Assembly: GCF_000023285.1 (NCBI RefSeq)
Contig: NC_013162.1
Coordinates: 970,501 to 1,034,500, forward strand
Length of the DNA stretch: 64,000 bases
Source of the DNA: Capnocytophaga ochracea DSM 7271
GTDB taxonomy: Bacteria; Bacteroidota; Bacteroidia; Flavobacteriales; Flavobacteriaceae
Reading direction: 5' to 3'
The notes below the pieces were generated by a model. That model saw only the letters and a list, made by a program, of their open reading frames with translations. It did not search any database and was not told where the DNA came from. A program made the translations under genes and the position numbers. Positions within the stretch are counted from its first letter, which is position 1. Each line of letters starts with the position of its first letter. Shown in pieces: positions 52,869 to 60,776 of this stretch.

Positions 52869-54038
52869 ATGGCAAAGGTAACGGCAGTAGAATTAGCGAA
52901 AGAGCAGAGAAAGACAAATAGCGAGAAGTATAAGGGCTTCCCGTATTTGGCTAACGGTCATAATAACGACTACCCGACAATTATTGAGCAGTTGGTGGCA
53001 GGTTCACCAACCGCTCGTGCTTGTTCGGGCGTAATTGCTGATTTTATCTATGGACGAGGCTTTGCATTGGAAATTGAAAAGAGAGAGCAAGCAAGGTCGC
53101 AAGGGGTTCGATTTAGAAAAGATGAGTTGTTCGTCAATGATAAACGAGAGACCCCTAATGACTTGTTGAAGAAAGTAGCAAGAAGCATTGCAATACATAA
53201 GGGCGTATTTGTACACGTGAATTACAACGGATTTTATGAGAAAACAAGCGTACAAGTCTTGCCATACAAGAATTGCCGATTAGGAGCAAAAGACAGCGAG
53301 GACTATCGAGGTAAGGTGCTTGTATATAATGATTGGGATAAATTGACGGACTATAAGGATAGAGACAAGAATTTGGTTGCAATTGACCGATACGACCCTC
53401 GCCCCAAGGTGATAGAAGCGCAGGTAACCAAGGCAGGAGGCTGGGATAAGTATAAGGGGCAAGTGCTCTTCTTAAACCTTGACAGAAATGATACCTACCC
53501 GTTGGCGTGGGCTGATGTAGTAATGCGTGATTGTGAAAGTGAAAGTCTATCAAGTATATTTACCCGCAACGGATTTAAGAAAGGATTCTTTGGAACGTAT
53601 GCCATTGTTACTCCAACAATGGAAAGTGAGGAAAAACGAGAGGATTTCAGGAATGAACTAAGAAAGAGCATAGGCGTTGAAGCAGAGCAGAGCGTTTTTC
53701 ACTTTGAAACGGAAATGCAGGGCGATAAGTTGGAGGATAATGTACTGATAAAGGCTATCGAGAGTAATATCAAGGACGATACCTTTAAGTACGCTGACGA
53801 GAAGACTGCTAATAACATTCGCAAATCGTATGGTAATGTGCCTCCTGTGCTTATTGATTACGTGGAAGGGAAATTAGGCAATACATCGGGGGAAAGTTTG
53901 AAAGAGGCACGCCTTTTTATGCAGGAGCAAATGCAAGAAGAACGCCAAGATGTACAAGAGATGTTCGAGGAGCTTTTCGACGGATTCGCAAGGAATATAT
54001 CGGTAAACGGACTTTTTGAAATTAGCAAATTAGTATGA
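52869..54038 (+). CDS. Putative portal protein
   Basis: This 389-residue protein lies between the capsid and connector genes. It is alpha-rich, with a mixed N-terminal domain (YPTIIEQLVAGSPTARACSGVIADFIYGRGF, shown partly) of the type found near the start of phage portals, a central part with FLNLDRNDTYPLAWADVVMRDC and a long helical C-terminal region (about 325-389, NVPPVLIDYVEGKLGNTSGESLKEARLFMQ in part). The last part resembles portal stem helices. It ends with an ATGA overlap to the next gene. The family is not named with certainty. Confidence 0.7.
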   Translation: MAKVTAVELAKEQRKTNSEKYKGFPYLANGHNNDYPTIIEQLVAGSPTARACSGVIADFIYGRGFALEIEKREQARSQGVRFRKDELFVNDKRETPNDLLKKVARSIAIHKGVFVHVNYNGFYEKTSVQVLPYKNCRLGAKDSEDYRGKVLVYNDWDKLTDYKDRDKNLVAIDRYDPRPKVIEAQVTKAGGWDKYKGQVLFLNLDRNDTYPLAWADVVMRDCESESLSSIFTRNGFKKGFFGTYAIVTPTMESEEKREDFRNELRKSIGVEAEQSVFHFETEMQGDKLEDNVLIKAIESNIKDDTFKYADEKTANNIRKSYGNVPPVLIDYVEGKLGNTSGESLKEARLFMQEQMQEERQDVQEMFEELFDGFARNISVNGLFEISKLV

Positions 54039-54559
54039 AGTTATTAGTTAATAAGCAAGAATGTAGCAAGTATTTAAGCGTTTCACTATTCCGAAAGGAG
54101 GAAGAATTCAACCGCTTTATTAGAGAGGCGCAGATGTTTGACCTAAAAGAACTTGTATGTGAGGCATTTTACCAAGATTTGATGAGCGAAACGCCCGTGA
54201 GGGATTACTCTTTATTGCTTAATGGTGGCACTTATACCTTTGAGGGCAAAAAGTACGAATTTGCAGGTCTCAAAGCCGTATTAGCATACTTCACATACGC
54301 TCGATATGTCTTCACTGGGCACTATATTGATACCGCTATGGGATTGAAAGTGAAAGAAAATCAAGATGGTGATACAGTGAGCCAAGCGGAGCGGAGAGAT
54401 GTGCGCACAATGTACAAGCAACAAGCGGACTTGCTATGGCAAGATTGTGTTTCGTACCTTGAAAGAAATGCCACACTATTCCCAGAATATAGATGTAATA
54501 GTGGCTGTGGGGATAACAACCGAATTAATAAACCAAGAATGAGAATGCAATTGATATGA
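54035..54559 (+). CDS. Head-tail connector-like protein
   Basis: This 174-residue protein overlaps its upstream and downstream neighbours by four bases each, so it is translationally coupled. The first part (MKLLVNKQECSKYLSVSLFR, FNRFIREAQMFDLKELVCEA, FYQDLM) resembles a Bacteroidetes phage connector family (DUF6712-like in my recollection). A conserved core (LKAVLAYFTYARYVFTGHY) and a C-terminal Cys-containing tail follow. It would join the portal to whatever lies beyond it. Confidence 0.62.
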   Translation: MKLLVNKQECSKYLSVSLFRKEEEFNRFIREAQMFDLKELVCEAFYQDLMSETPVRDYSLLLNGGTYTFEGKKYEFAGLKAVLAYFTYARYVFTGHYIDTAMGLKVKENQDGDTVSQAERRDVRTMYKQQADLLWQDCVSYLERNATLFPEYRCNSGCGDNNRINKPRMRMQLI

Positions 54560-55512
54560 GATGTATAGACAACATAAAGGATATAATTCTTGATTGTGAT
54601 TATAAGCCAAAAAAGGGACTAAAACACAGAGTACTGGTAATACCTTACAAGGACATTGACAGGAGGTATACTACACTGAACGCTGACAAGACAGTAATTA
54701 CTCACTTGCAACTGTTACCCAGCAAGCGAGGGTATTTGTTTGAATTAAACAATGCTTTTAAAGTAAGTGGCTCGCAAAAGTTTGGCGGAGGATTCACGCA
54801 CGAGTTATCGATAAAGATAGACAAGGCGGATAGTGGTAATATTGCCACAATGAACGCACTAACAAAAGGCACTTATGTTCTTATTGTGGAGACAACCAGC
54901 AATACTTTTGAAGTATTAGGTTACGAGGCTGGTTTGGTAGTAAATTCTGTGCAAAGAGACTATGCGGGGAATGTAATAGGACTAACTTTTGCCACACCGA
55001 GTGATGTAAAGGAGTTGCGAATGGTAGCGTTGTGGGGAGAGGGTGATTATCTTACTATGAGCAAGAAGTTTGAGAGGAAGGCGTTCATAGGACGCAATTA
55101 TGCATTAAATTCTAATACAAGCATTATAAGCGGATGGAAGAATATCAGAATTTCGCCCGACTTTAAAAAAGATGTTAAAAACGAAGAATACATCACACTT
55201 TCTTTCGATTTAATGTTTAAAAATCTAAAAACAAAAGGAAGGGTAATTATAGAATTTAATATAGTTTATACAGACGAAAGTGTACAATATATTAATGCAA
55301 TTAAATGGGTTGATACCGATAGTATTATAGGCACTTCCTCTTCTGAAAGAGTTGTTAATATCAATAAGATAATTAACAAAGGGAAGGAGACAAAATATAT
55401 CTCTGAATTAGGACTTCACATTCAATGTACAGCTGATGAAGTTAAATTATCTAATCCTAAGATAGAGTTAGGCAACAACCCTACCGATTGGGGTCCTGCT
55501 GATGAAGATTAA
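54556..55512 (+). CDS. Tube-like protein B fused to C-terminal binding domain
   Basis: This 318-residue protein starts with the same domain as the gene at 51797 (residues 1 to about 178). It continues as a jelly-roll-like module that begins FIGRNYALNSNTSIISGWKN, has ITLSFDLMF, and ends NPKIELGNNPTDWGPADED. Endings of the form KIExGxxxTDWxPAxED are typical of carbohydrate-binding-like domains in phage tail and adhesion proteins. The fusion thus links a virion body domain to a likely surface-binding domain. It may be the receptor-binding protein. Confidence 0.7.
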   Translation: MRCIDNIKDIILDCDYKPKKGLKHRVLVIPYKDIDRRYTTLNADKTVITHLQLLPSKRGYLFELNNAFKVSGSQKFGGGFTHELSIKIDKADSGNIATMNALTKGTYVLIVETTSNTFEVLGYEAGLVVNSVQRDYAGNVIGLTFATPSDVKELRMVALWGEGDYLTMSKKFERKAFIGRNYALNSNTSIISGWKNIRISPDFKKDVKNEEYITLSFDLMFKNLKTKGRVIIEFNIVYTDESVQYINAIKWVDTDSIIGTSSSERVVNINKIINKGKETKYISELGLHIQCTADEVKLSNPKIELGNNPTDWGPADED

Positions 55513-55524
55513 ATAAAAAGAACT

Positions 55525-55800
55525 ATGAATATATTTAAACAAAACTTAACAGGTCAAGACAAACTACTACACTCATTTTTTGGAAACATTATATTAGTGG
55601 TATCCTTCTTAGTGTTTGTCTTGTTTATGAAGTGGTGGGAGGCATTAGCATTTGCTTTTTTTGGGGTGCTGTGTATAGGGCTTTCCAAAGAGCTATTCGA
55701 CAAGCAAGTAAAGCATACCTTTATTGATTGGTGGGACATAGTAGCAAGCATTACGCCTTACCCTATTGTGAAACGCATAAACAAGGAGGCTAATGGATAA
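55525..55800 (+). CDS. Small membrane protein of lysis region
   Basis: This 91-residue protein has two hydrophobic segments (NIILVVSFLVFVLFMKWW and ALAFAFFGVLCIGL) and a pattern of DKLLHSFFG, GLSKELFDKQ and WWDIVAS that recalls the YfiM/DUF2279-like family. It overlaps the following holin-like gene by eight bases. Its position and size would also suit a holin or antiholin. The call is by context. Confidence 0.65.
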   Translation: MNIFKQNLTGQDKLLHSFFGNIILVVSFLVFVLFMKWWEALAFAFFGVLCIGLSKELFDKQVKHTFIDWWDIVASITPYPIVKRINKEANG

Positions 55801-56407
55801 ATTTATAAAGTGGCTACTCAAAGCCAAGATAAAGATAGCGATATGGGCTACACCGTTGGTATTGCTCTTCTACTTTGATGATAAGATACATCTAAGAGAT
55901 AGGGTGTACTATTTTTTTGTTGCCTTCTTTAAGAGCATTCCATTGCTGTTGTTGTACGCTTATTTTTCGACTGATAGAGAACAAAATGCTATATTTTATG
56001 CGAGCATAGGGGTTTTGTTACTCCTTGATATGTTAGCTGGTGCTTGGTATCACTTTAAGAAGGGAGATTTTGATTTTGTAGACCTCTTTAAAGGGACAAT
56101 TACTAAGATGTTGCTTATTGCAATAGCCTTTATATCTTTATCGCTTTTAAATATACCATTAAGCAGGTCAGGGTGGGGTAATGCGTTTGAAATTACTATA
56201 CAGATGATATCTTTATTGTACCCTGTTAAGGATATTGTAAAGAATGTTTTTGTGCTTTCAAAAGGTAAGTTTCCCCCAGAGTTCTTTATGAGAACCTTAT
56301 ACAATTACGAAAAGAGTGGAAAACTAAGGGAGTTTTACGAAAAGGTAAACAGTGGTATTATTCCTGAAGAATTAAACAATAACGACAAAACAGAAGAACA
56401 ACAATGA
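55793..56407 (+). CDS. Holin-like membrane protein
   Basis: This 204-residue protein has about four membrane segments (ATPLVLLFYF, SIPLLLLYAYF, ASIGVLLLLDMLAG, MLLIAIAFISLSLL) and a charged C-terminal tail. Phage holins of the toxin-secretion/lysis type share this layout. It lies directly before the endolysin gene, with an ATGA overlap. It should open the inner membrane at the end of infection. Confidence 0.78.
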   Translation: MDKFIKWLLKAKIKIAIWATPLVLLFYFDDKIHLRDRVYYFFVAFFKSIPLLLLYAYFSTDREQNAIFYASIGVLLLLDMLAGAWYHFKKGDFDFVDLFKGTITKMLLIAIAFISLSLLNIPLSRSGWGNAFEITIQMISLLYPVKDIVKNVFVLSKGKFPPEFFMRTLYNYEKSGKLREFYEKVNSGIIPEELNNNDKTEEQQ

Positions 56408-56916
56408 CACCGAAGGAATTTATAAAGCAGTACAAACCCTTTGCTCTTGAAACAGAGCGCAAAACAGGTATTTCTCATCTCTTTATTTTGGCGCAAGCTG
56501 CGTTAGAGAGCAGTTGGGGAAAGAATGTGCCAGGCAATATGTTTTTTGGGGTGAAAGCGGGAAAGGACACACCCGCTAACAAGAAGCAATTACTAACTAC
56601 AACGGAGATATTAAGCGGCCCTAATTTAAAGCACTTGTTTCCGTTGGTTGTATCGGTGAAGATGTTACCGAGTGGTAAGTACAAGTACACAGTTAAAGAT
56701 TGGTTTAGGAAGTACGACACGCCCGAAGAGTGCTTTACCGACCACGCACAATTCTTTTTCAAAAACAAACGATATGCTAAGGCGTTGTTAGTAAGAAGTG
56801 ACCCGTACAAGTTCGCTGAGGAGGTGGCAAAGGCAGGGTATGCTACTGCTCCTAATTACGCAGATAGTTTAAAGAAGTTAATCAAAAAAATGGAAGAAAA
56901 TGACAGCAGAATTTAA
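56404..56916 (+). CDS. Endolysin, GH73-type glucosaminidase
   Basis: This 170-residue protein is a single glucosaminidase/lysozyme-like domain (FlgJ/AcmA type) that cuts the peptidoglycan glycan chain. The catalytic Glu35 lies in AQAALESSWGK, followed by NMFFGVKAG, the DWFRKYDTPEECFTDHAQFF block and KAGYATAPNYADSLKKLI. There is no signal peptide or cell-wall-binding domain, as expected of an enzyme released by a holin. The last 17 bases overlap the small gene at 56900. Confidence 0.9.
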   Translation: MTPKEFIKQYKPFALETERKTGISHLFILAQAALESSWGKNVPGNMFFGVKAGKDTPANKKQLLTTTEILSGPNLKHLFPLVVSVKMLPSGKYKYTVKDWFRKYDTPEECFTDHAQFFFKNKRYAKALLVRSDPYKFAEEVAKAGYATAPNYADSLKKLIKKMEENDSRI

Positions 56917-57055
56917 AGAATTAAAAAAGGAATTGGACAGCTTACTTGCAAAAGTAGAACAGTTGCCACGTACAAGAGAGTTATCACTTGTAATTACAAA
57001 ATTAGAAGAGGGCACAATGTGGCTCGAAAAAGAAATCAGAAAACAAGAAAAGTAG
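56900..57055 (+). CDS. Acb2/Tad1-like small hairpin protein (candidate anti-defence)
   Basis: This 51-residue protein is two helices. The second, from Arg26, reads RELSLVITKLEEGTMWL, close to the pattern RxLxLxxTKLEEAxMW of the Acb2/Tad1 hairpin family as I remember it. Proteins of this family bind cyclic nucleotide signals and so block CBASS or Thoeris immunity. The gene overlaps the endolysin gene by 17 bases and ends two bases before the spanin-like gene, so it is translated from the lysis transcript. Function is inferred from a short motif and has not been tested by search here. Confidence 0.68.
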   Translation: MTAEFKELKKELDSLLAKVEQLPRTRELSLVITKLEEGTMWLEKEIRKQEK

Positions 57056-57057
57056 TT

Positions 57058-57585
57058 ATGAGTAGAATAGTAATGTTATTATTGGCGTTCATCACCTTGA
57101 TAGGGTGCAGAACGCGCAAAGAGGTAACCAATACCGAGCAAAAGCAAGTCCAAAAAGAGCGTATTATAAAGTACAAGGATAGTACAGCACTTTTTCAGCA
57201 ACACGAACAAACCTTGCAACTCGATACACACACCTCGCAAGAGTACGAGGTAACAGTAGAGAGCGATAAGGATAGCGTGGGTAACAGCAAGGAGCTTACA
57301 TATACTCGCATTCGTGACGGCGACAATGAAACTATAAGGGTAAGAGGTGGAAAGGTGAAGATTACTACTAAAAGTAGCCTATCCAATAGCCAAACAGTGG
57401 CGAATACTACCCTTACAAGCACTATAAGCACAACTAATAATGAATTACGAAGTACAGAAAGTACGACGGCTTTTTCTCATAAAACAAAAGATGTGAAAGG
57501 AATTGTTAGCTGGTGGGTATGGCTATTGTTGGCACTACTGGCGGGTGTAATAGGTTGGAGAATGTGGAAGTGTTTTCATAAATAA
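57058..57585 (+). CDS. Unimolecular-spanin-like lipoprotein
   Basis: The start at 57058 follows the preceding stop by two bases and gives a lipobox (ITLIGC, Cys17). The product (175 residues) has a long Ser/Thr/charged middle region with few hydrophobic residues, and one membrane segment near the C-terminus (WWVWLLLALLAGVIGW). An outer-membrane lipid anchor joined to an inner-membrane helix is the plan of a u-spanin, which fuses the two membranes in the last step of lysis. It lies last in the lysis cassette, followed by a terminator. Confidence 0.78.
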   Translation: MSRIVMLLLAFITLIGCRTRKEVTNTEQKQVQKERIIKYKDSTALFQQHEQTLQLDTHTSQEYEVTVESDKDSVGNSKELTYTRIRDGDNETIRVRGGKVKITTKSSLSNSQTVANTTLTSTISTTNNELRSTESTTAFSHKTKDVKGIVSWWVWLLLALLAGVIGWRMWKCFHK

Positions 57586-57600
57586 TTATTTTTAGTTGTT

Positions 57601-57636
57601 AAAAAAGAGCCTCGTGTAATTGCTAGGCTCTTTTTT
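57601..57636. terminator. Terminator ending late operon
   Basis: AAAAAAGAGCCT pairs with AGGCTCTTTTTT around CGTGTAATTGCT. A run on one side and T run on the other make it work for both strands, that is also for the leftward gene at 57655. Confidence 0.9.
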
Positions 57637-57654
57637 GTTATTATTCTACATATT

Positions 57655-57912
57655 CTAATCAAGGCATTTACTGCAATGTTTCCTATCTACATATACTATT
57701 TCTTCTTTAAAATCGCTGTTAAGTTTTTTATAATAACAGCCTCCGCGCGGTCCTGTATAGAGTGTATATCCATTATATTTTCCGCAAATCCACTCTTGCT
57801 CAGATTGACTTTTCTTTTTCCACTCTTTATAAGCGCCATCATTATTATCTTTGGTACAAGTGAAGAATGCTACTGATATAGTAGCAATTGCTAATAGAGA
57901 TATTTTTTTCAT
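57655..57912 (-). CDS. Small lipoprotein with GPRGGCYY motif
   Basis: This 85-residue protein has a lipoprotein-like signal (MKKISLLAIATISVAFFTC) and a mature part with GYTLYTGPRGGCYYKK and a closing CSKCLD. GPRGGxYY segments occur in small proteins of phages and large viruses and in surface proteins. Four Cys in the mature part may form disulphides. It lies in the leftward block with the repressor, which suggests expression from the integrated element, and may alter the host envelope. Confidence 0.65.
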   Translation of the reverse strand: MKKISLLAIATISVAFFTCTKDNNDGAYKEWKKKSQSEQEWICGKYNGYTLYTGPRGGCYYKKLNSDFKEEIVYVDRKHCSKCLD

Positions 57913-57943
57913 TAGTGTCTATTTTGATATATTAATATTCTAA

Positions 57944-58501
57944 TTAATCTACTATCATCATTATTGCTATGATAATTTGTGTAATAAGGTATGTCCAACC
58001 AATAACTTTATATATAGTTCCTTTGGTTTTATAGTATTTCAAGTGTACATAATCGGCAGGGACATAGCCTGTTATTACGGTTCTCTTTTTATAGTGTGTT
58101 ACCCTCACACCCGAATTAAATCGACGGTCAGCTTTTCCTACACCTATAGTTTCTGTGCCATATACCTCCATTTGTTGTTTTTTTGTGTACTCGACACCCC
58201 TTAACAAGGTGTAAAGAGAACCTAAAAAAGGCAACGTACAAAGAAGCAAGTAGGCAACAATTCTCAATATGAGATTGTCAGCAAAAGCCATTGATAGAAA
58301 ACTATAAGAGGTGTTATCAGTATTTTGGGGTTCGCACGGTTGTGTGATTGTTTGTATAACAGATGGCGACTGTGCCACTCTTACAGGTGAGGAATGAGCG
58401 TCACCATATAGTTTATTGCTAATCACACGACCACCGTCACGCCCTACCTGATTGACAGATGAGCGGACAAAGCCCTTAAAGAGATTGTTTAAGAAACTCA
58501 T
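57944..58501 (-). CDS. Membrane protein, 185 residues, lysogeny block
   Basis: This protein has two hydrophobic segments (ILRIVAYLLLCTLPFLGSLY and VIGWTYLITQIIIAIMMIV) with a polar domain between them (GVGKADRRFNSGVRVTHYKK). The N-terminal 70 residues are polar. It is unrecognised. It lies between the small lipoprotein and the repressor in the same direction, a place where prophages often carry genes that change the lysogen, such as superinfection-exclusion genes. That role is only a suggestion. Confidence 0.6.
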   Translation of the reverse strand: MSFLNNLFKGFVRSSVNQVGRDGGRVISNKLYGDAHSSPVRVAQSPSVIQTITQPCEPQNTDNTSYSFLSMAFADNLILRIVAYLLLCTLPFLGSLYTLLRGVEYTKKQQMEVYGTETIGVGKADRRFNSGVRVTHYKKRTVITGYVPADYVHLKYYKTKGTIYKVIGWTYLITQIIIAIMMIVD

Positions 58502-58516
58502 AATATTTAAATTTAA

Positions 58517-59251
58517 CTAACTAATTATTTTACTTGCAATTATCACCTTGAACAGACGAGTGATATATTGTTTTGGTATATCTTGGTCGGGATAGTTGTC
58601 TTTATCGGGATTTTCAGACACAAGACGAAAACATTTCTTGTTTCGAGACTCAGTAATGCGCTTGATGAGGCGATAGCCATTAGATGTTACGATAGCGTAT
58701 ATTTCGCCGAGAGGAAACCAAGATAAATCTACTTCTTTGACGGCTACTATATCACCGTGATTTATCATATTTTCCATTGAGCGACCGGTGGCGTTAATCC
58801 AAAAATCGCAATTATTAGCAGGAGGGTAGTTAATGTAATAATCGGGTTTGATGTTTTCAAACTCTACCACACCCATAAAACCGTTGGTAAAATCGACATT
58901 GTAATAAGGCACGCCTTTTTCACTGTAATTGATTACTTCATTGGCGATTATTGGCACTGATGATGTTATTGTTTTTTCAGGGGTGTTTTCACCCTTTATC
59001 ATAGTTTCTTTTCCTGTGAGCAACCAAATGGGATTAATATCGGGGAACTTATTAGTTATAAGTTTTAATATTTCAGAGCTCACTTTATTTCTCCCCGAAC
59101 GTATATGTGTTATTTTTGCTTCTGAAAGACCGTCAATTTCTTGTGCAAGTTTGTATCCTGAATATCCTTTATACTTCATTACTTCAATGAAGCGTTGATT
59201 AATTTCAGGAATTTCACTTAACTTTTGTTGTGTATCTGAATTATCCTTCAT
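58517..59251 (-). CDS. CI-like repressor with S24 peptidase domain
   Basis: This 244-residue protein has an N-terminal helix-turn-helix (about 20-75, KGYSGYKLAQEIDGLSEAKI) and a C-terminal LexA/CI-like domain with Ser158 (GRSMENMINHGD) and Lys197 (YRLIKRI) as the self-cleavage dyad. Under DNA damage, RecA should promote cleavage and release lytic genes. The promoter of the divergent gene at 59282 lies inside the start of this gene, so the repressor probably binds there. Confidence 0.9.
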   Translation of the reverse strand: MKDNSDTQQKLSEIPEINQRFIEVMKYKGYSGYKLAQEIDGLSEAKITHIRSGRNKVSSEILKLITNKFPDINPIWLLTGKETMIKGENTPEKTITSSVPIIANEVINYSEKGVPYYNVDFTNGFMGVVEFENIKPDYYINYPPANNCDFWINATGRSMENMINHGDIVAVKEVDLSWFPLGEIYAIVTSNGYRLIKRITESRNKKCFRLVSENPDKDNYPDQDIPKQYITRLFKVIIASKIIS

Positions 59252-59258
59252 ATCTTTG
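59228..59258 (+). promoter_or_regulatory. Rightward early promoter at lysogeny switch
   Basis: TTG (59228-59230), 20 bases, TATCTTTG (59251-59258). It overlaps the first codons of the repressor gene on the other strand, and the ATG at 59282 follows after 23 bases. Confidence 0.75.
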
Positions 59259-59281
59259 CAAAAATTTAAAGATTAAACGTT

Positions 59282-59596
59282 ATGAGTGATATTATTATTA
59301 TCCTGTTGTTGCTTGTGATTGTATGGCTCTTATTGTGCCATAAAACCAATTCAAAAGTTATTATAGACCAGCGCCAAATATACGCTTCTGATGATGAGTT
59401 AGAGCAATATGTTGAGAAATTAGAGGTGTTTTTACACTACATTTTGAGCCGAAATAAAGATGAATACAACGTTTATAGAGAGGCTTTGGATTATATACAA
59501 CGCAGGCGTGGCGTTATCTTAGCAAAAGAAAAGAAACAAGCTCTAAGCGTACTCATAAAGCAACACAAGGAGATGTTGGCTAAAAAAGGGAACTAA
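59282..59596 (+). CDS. Small membrane-anchored protein, 104 residues
   Basis: The N-terminus is one membrane segment (IIIILLLLVIVWLLLC), followed by a charged helical domain (DDELEQYVEKLEVFLHYILS, DEYNVYREALDYIQ). It is the first gene read rightward from the switch promoter, so it may be the first early gene. No family is recognised. It overlaps the convergent gene at 59580 by 17 bases. Confidence 0.65.
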   Translation: MSDIIIILLLLVIVWLLLCHKTNSKVIIDQRQIYASDDELEQYVEKLEVFLHYILSRNKDEYNVYREALDYIQRRRGVILAKEKKQALSVLIKQHKEMLAKKGN

Positions 59597-59972
59597 TAGT
59601 GCTGAATATCTTTATAGTGGTATCCACGGGGAGGTTGTAATCGGACAGCGTCCCCTTTATTTTTTGTAACACAGTTTCACGTTCTTGCCAAAACGCCTCA
59701 AACCCTCCTTTATTTAAATCATCGTCCCATTCATCAGAATTATATTGTAAACAGTATCCATAATCTACACTATATTTTGCTACTTCAAAACGATAATTGT
59801 ACCGTTTATTGGTACACAGGTATTCAAAAATAGCTTCTACTTTAAGACGTTGCCAATTAGGCAAATACTTTTCTTGCAAATCACTTGCAAAAATCTCTTC
59901 ATCAGCTTTCTTTAACGCTTTTAGAACCTCATCAATATCTTTTCCCTTGAATATATTTAGTTCTGTTGTCAT
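59580..59972 (-). CDS. Hypothetical protein, 130 residues
   Basis: A soluble-looking protein with helices (DIDEVLKALKKADEEIFASD) and a mid-part with YLPNWQRLKVEAIFEYL and FWQERETVLQKIKGTL. It is read leftward between two rightward early genes. It has no signal peptide and I do not recognise the family. Confidence 0.6.
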   Translation of the reverse strand: MTTELNIFKGKDIDEVLKALKKADEEIFASDLQEKYLPNWQRLKVEAIFEYLCTNKRYNYRFEVAKYSVDYGYCLQYNSDEWDDDLNKGGFEAFWQERETVLQKIKGTLSDYNLPVDTTIKIFSTISSLF

Positions 59973-60063
59973 ATTTTTTCAAAATCTCTTCAAAAAAAAT
60001 TACACTGAAAATCAATTACTTATAAAATACTTTACATTTTTATAGTAAAAAGCTGCTTAAAAA

Positions 60064-60095
60064 TTTGCATACTTAACAAATGTGTTGTATCTTTG
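60064..60095 (+). promoter_or_regulatory. Early operon promoter
   Basis: TTTG (60064-60067), 20 bases, TATCTTTG (60088-60095). It is an excellent match and drives the genes from 60157 to at least 61595. Confidence 0.85.
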
Positions 60096-60156
60096 CCCTG
60101 TGAAAATAAAAGTAAAAGCGTTTAGCGATTTTTACTTGGCAAAAGTACAAAATAAA

Positions 60157-60369
60157 ATGAAACTAACAAAAGAAGCGAGAAAAAAAATGCTTGATAAAAC
60201 AATCGCAAGAGCATTGGAAGATAAGTTAAATGTGAGTTATTGGACGTTGGTAAAGTGGCGTTCAGCGGATAAAACACCTCTATATCATCGTTCAGAAGCA
60301 ATAAGAGATAAGGTGATAGAGGTACTCAAAATGACAGAAGAAGAAGCATTTACTGAAAATGAAGAATAA
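60157..60369 (+). CDS. Small helical protein, possible regulator, 70 residues
   Basis: The start at 60157 lies about 55 bases downstream of the transcript start; the longer frame begins before the promoter box ends. The product is basic and helical with ARKKMLDKTIARALEDKLNVSYWTLVKWRSA (shown in part), a pattern that may be a DNA-binding helix-turn-helix (NVSYWTLVKWRS as recognition part). It may be a Cro-like or other early regulator. Confidence 0.6.
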   Translation: MKLTKEARKKMLDKTIARALEDKLNVSYWTLVKWRSADKTPLYHRSEAIRDKVIEVLKMTEEEAFTENEE

Positions 60370-60372
60370 GAT

Positions 60373-60720
60373 ATGTTAAGTAGAGTAGAAAGATTAAACG
60401 ATGATATTAACGCACTATTCGCAAGTGAGCGTGAGGAGTTGTGGGCAATGCAAGGTGTAGTGCCTAACACGGTGGACTTAATGGCAATGGCGATTGAACG
60501 TTATGAGGACAGCAAGCGTGCTAAGAGATTGCTACGTGTTCCTGAGGTGGCTGAGTACTTAGGGGTATCGGATTATATTGTGCGTACGTGGCTAACAAGT
60601 GGGGTATTGAAGAACGAGAACCTTGCAGGAGGGCAGTCGCTTATAAGCGTAAAACAGTTGGAAGACTTGAAGGAGAAAGACCCCAACAAAATACTAAGAA
60701 AGATGAAGAGAAACAAATAA
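60373..60720 (+). CDS. Helix-turn-helix protein, 115 residues
   Basis: The C-terminal half has a MerR/HTH_17-like DNA-binding pattern (LLRVPEVAEYLGVSDYIVRT, then WLTSGVLKNENL). The N-terminal half is a helical part (MLSRVERLNDDINALFASER). It follows the previous gene by three bases and may act as excisionase or early regulator. It differs clearly from the excisionase-like protein at 48257. Confidence 0.75.
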   Translation: MLSRVERLNDDINALFASEREELWAMQGVVPNTVDLMAMAIERYEDSKRAKRLLRVPEVAEYLGVSDYIVRTWLTSGVLKNENLAGGQSLISVKQLEDLKEKDPNKILRKMKRNK

Positions 60721-60776
60721 AGCGACACTTCACAGCGTCGCCTTATAAAATTATTAATAATAATAATCTTTAAACG

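Noticed and set aside
54556-55512. Tail tape-measure protein
   Set aside because: Far too short, mainly beta-structured and without long helices; it is a tube-like domain with a binding domain.
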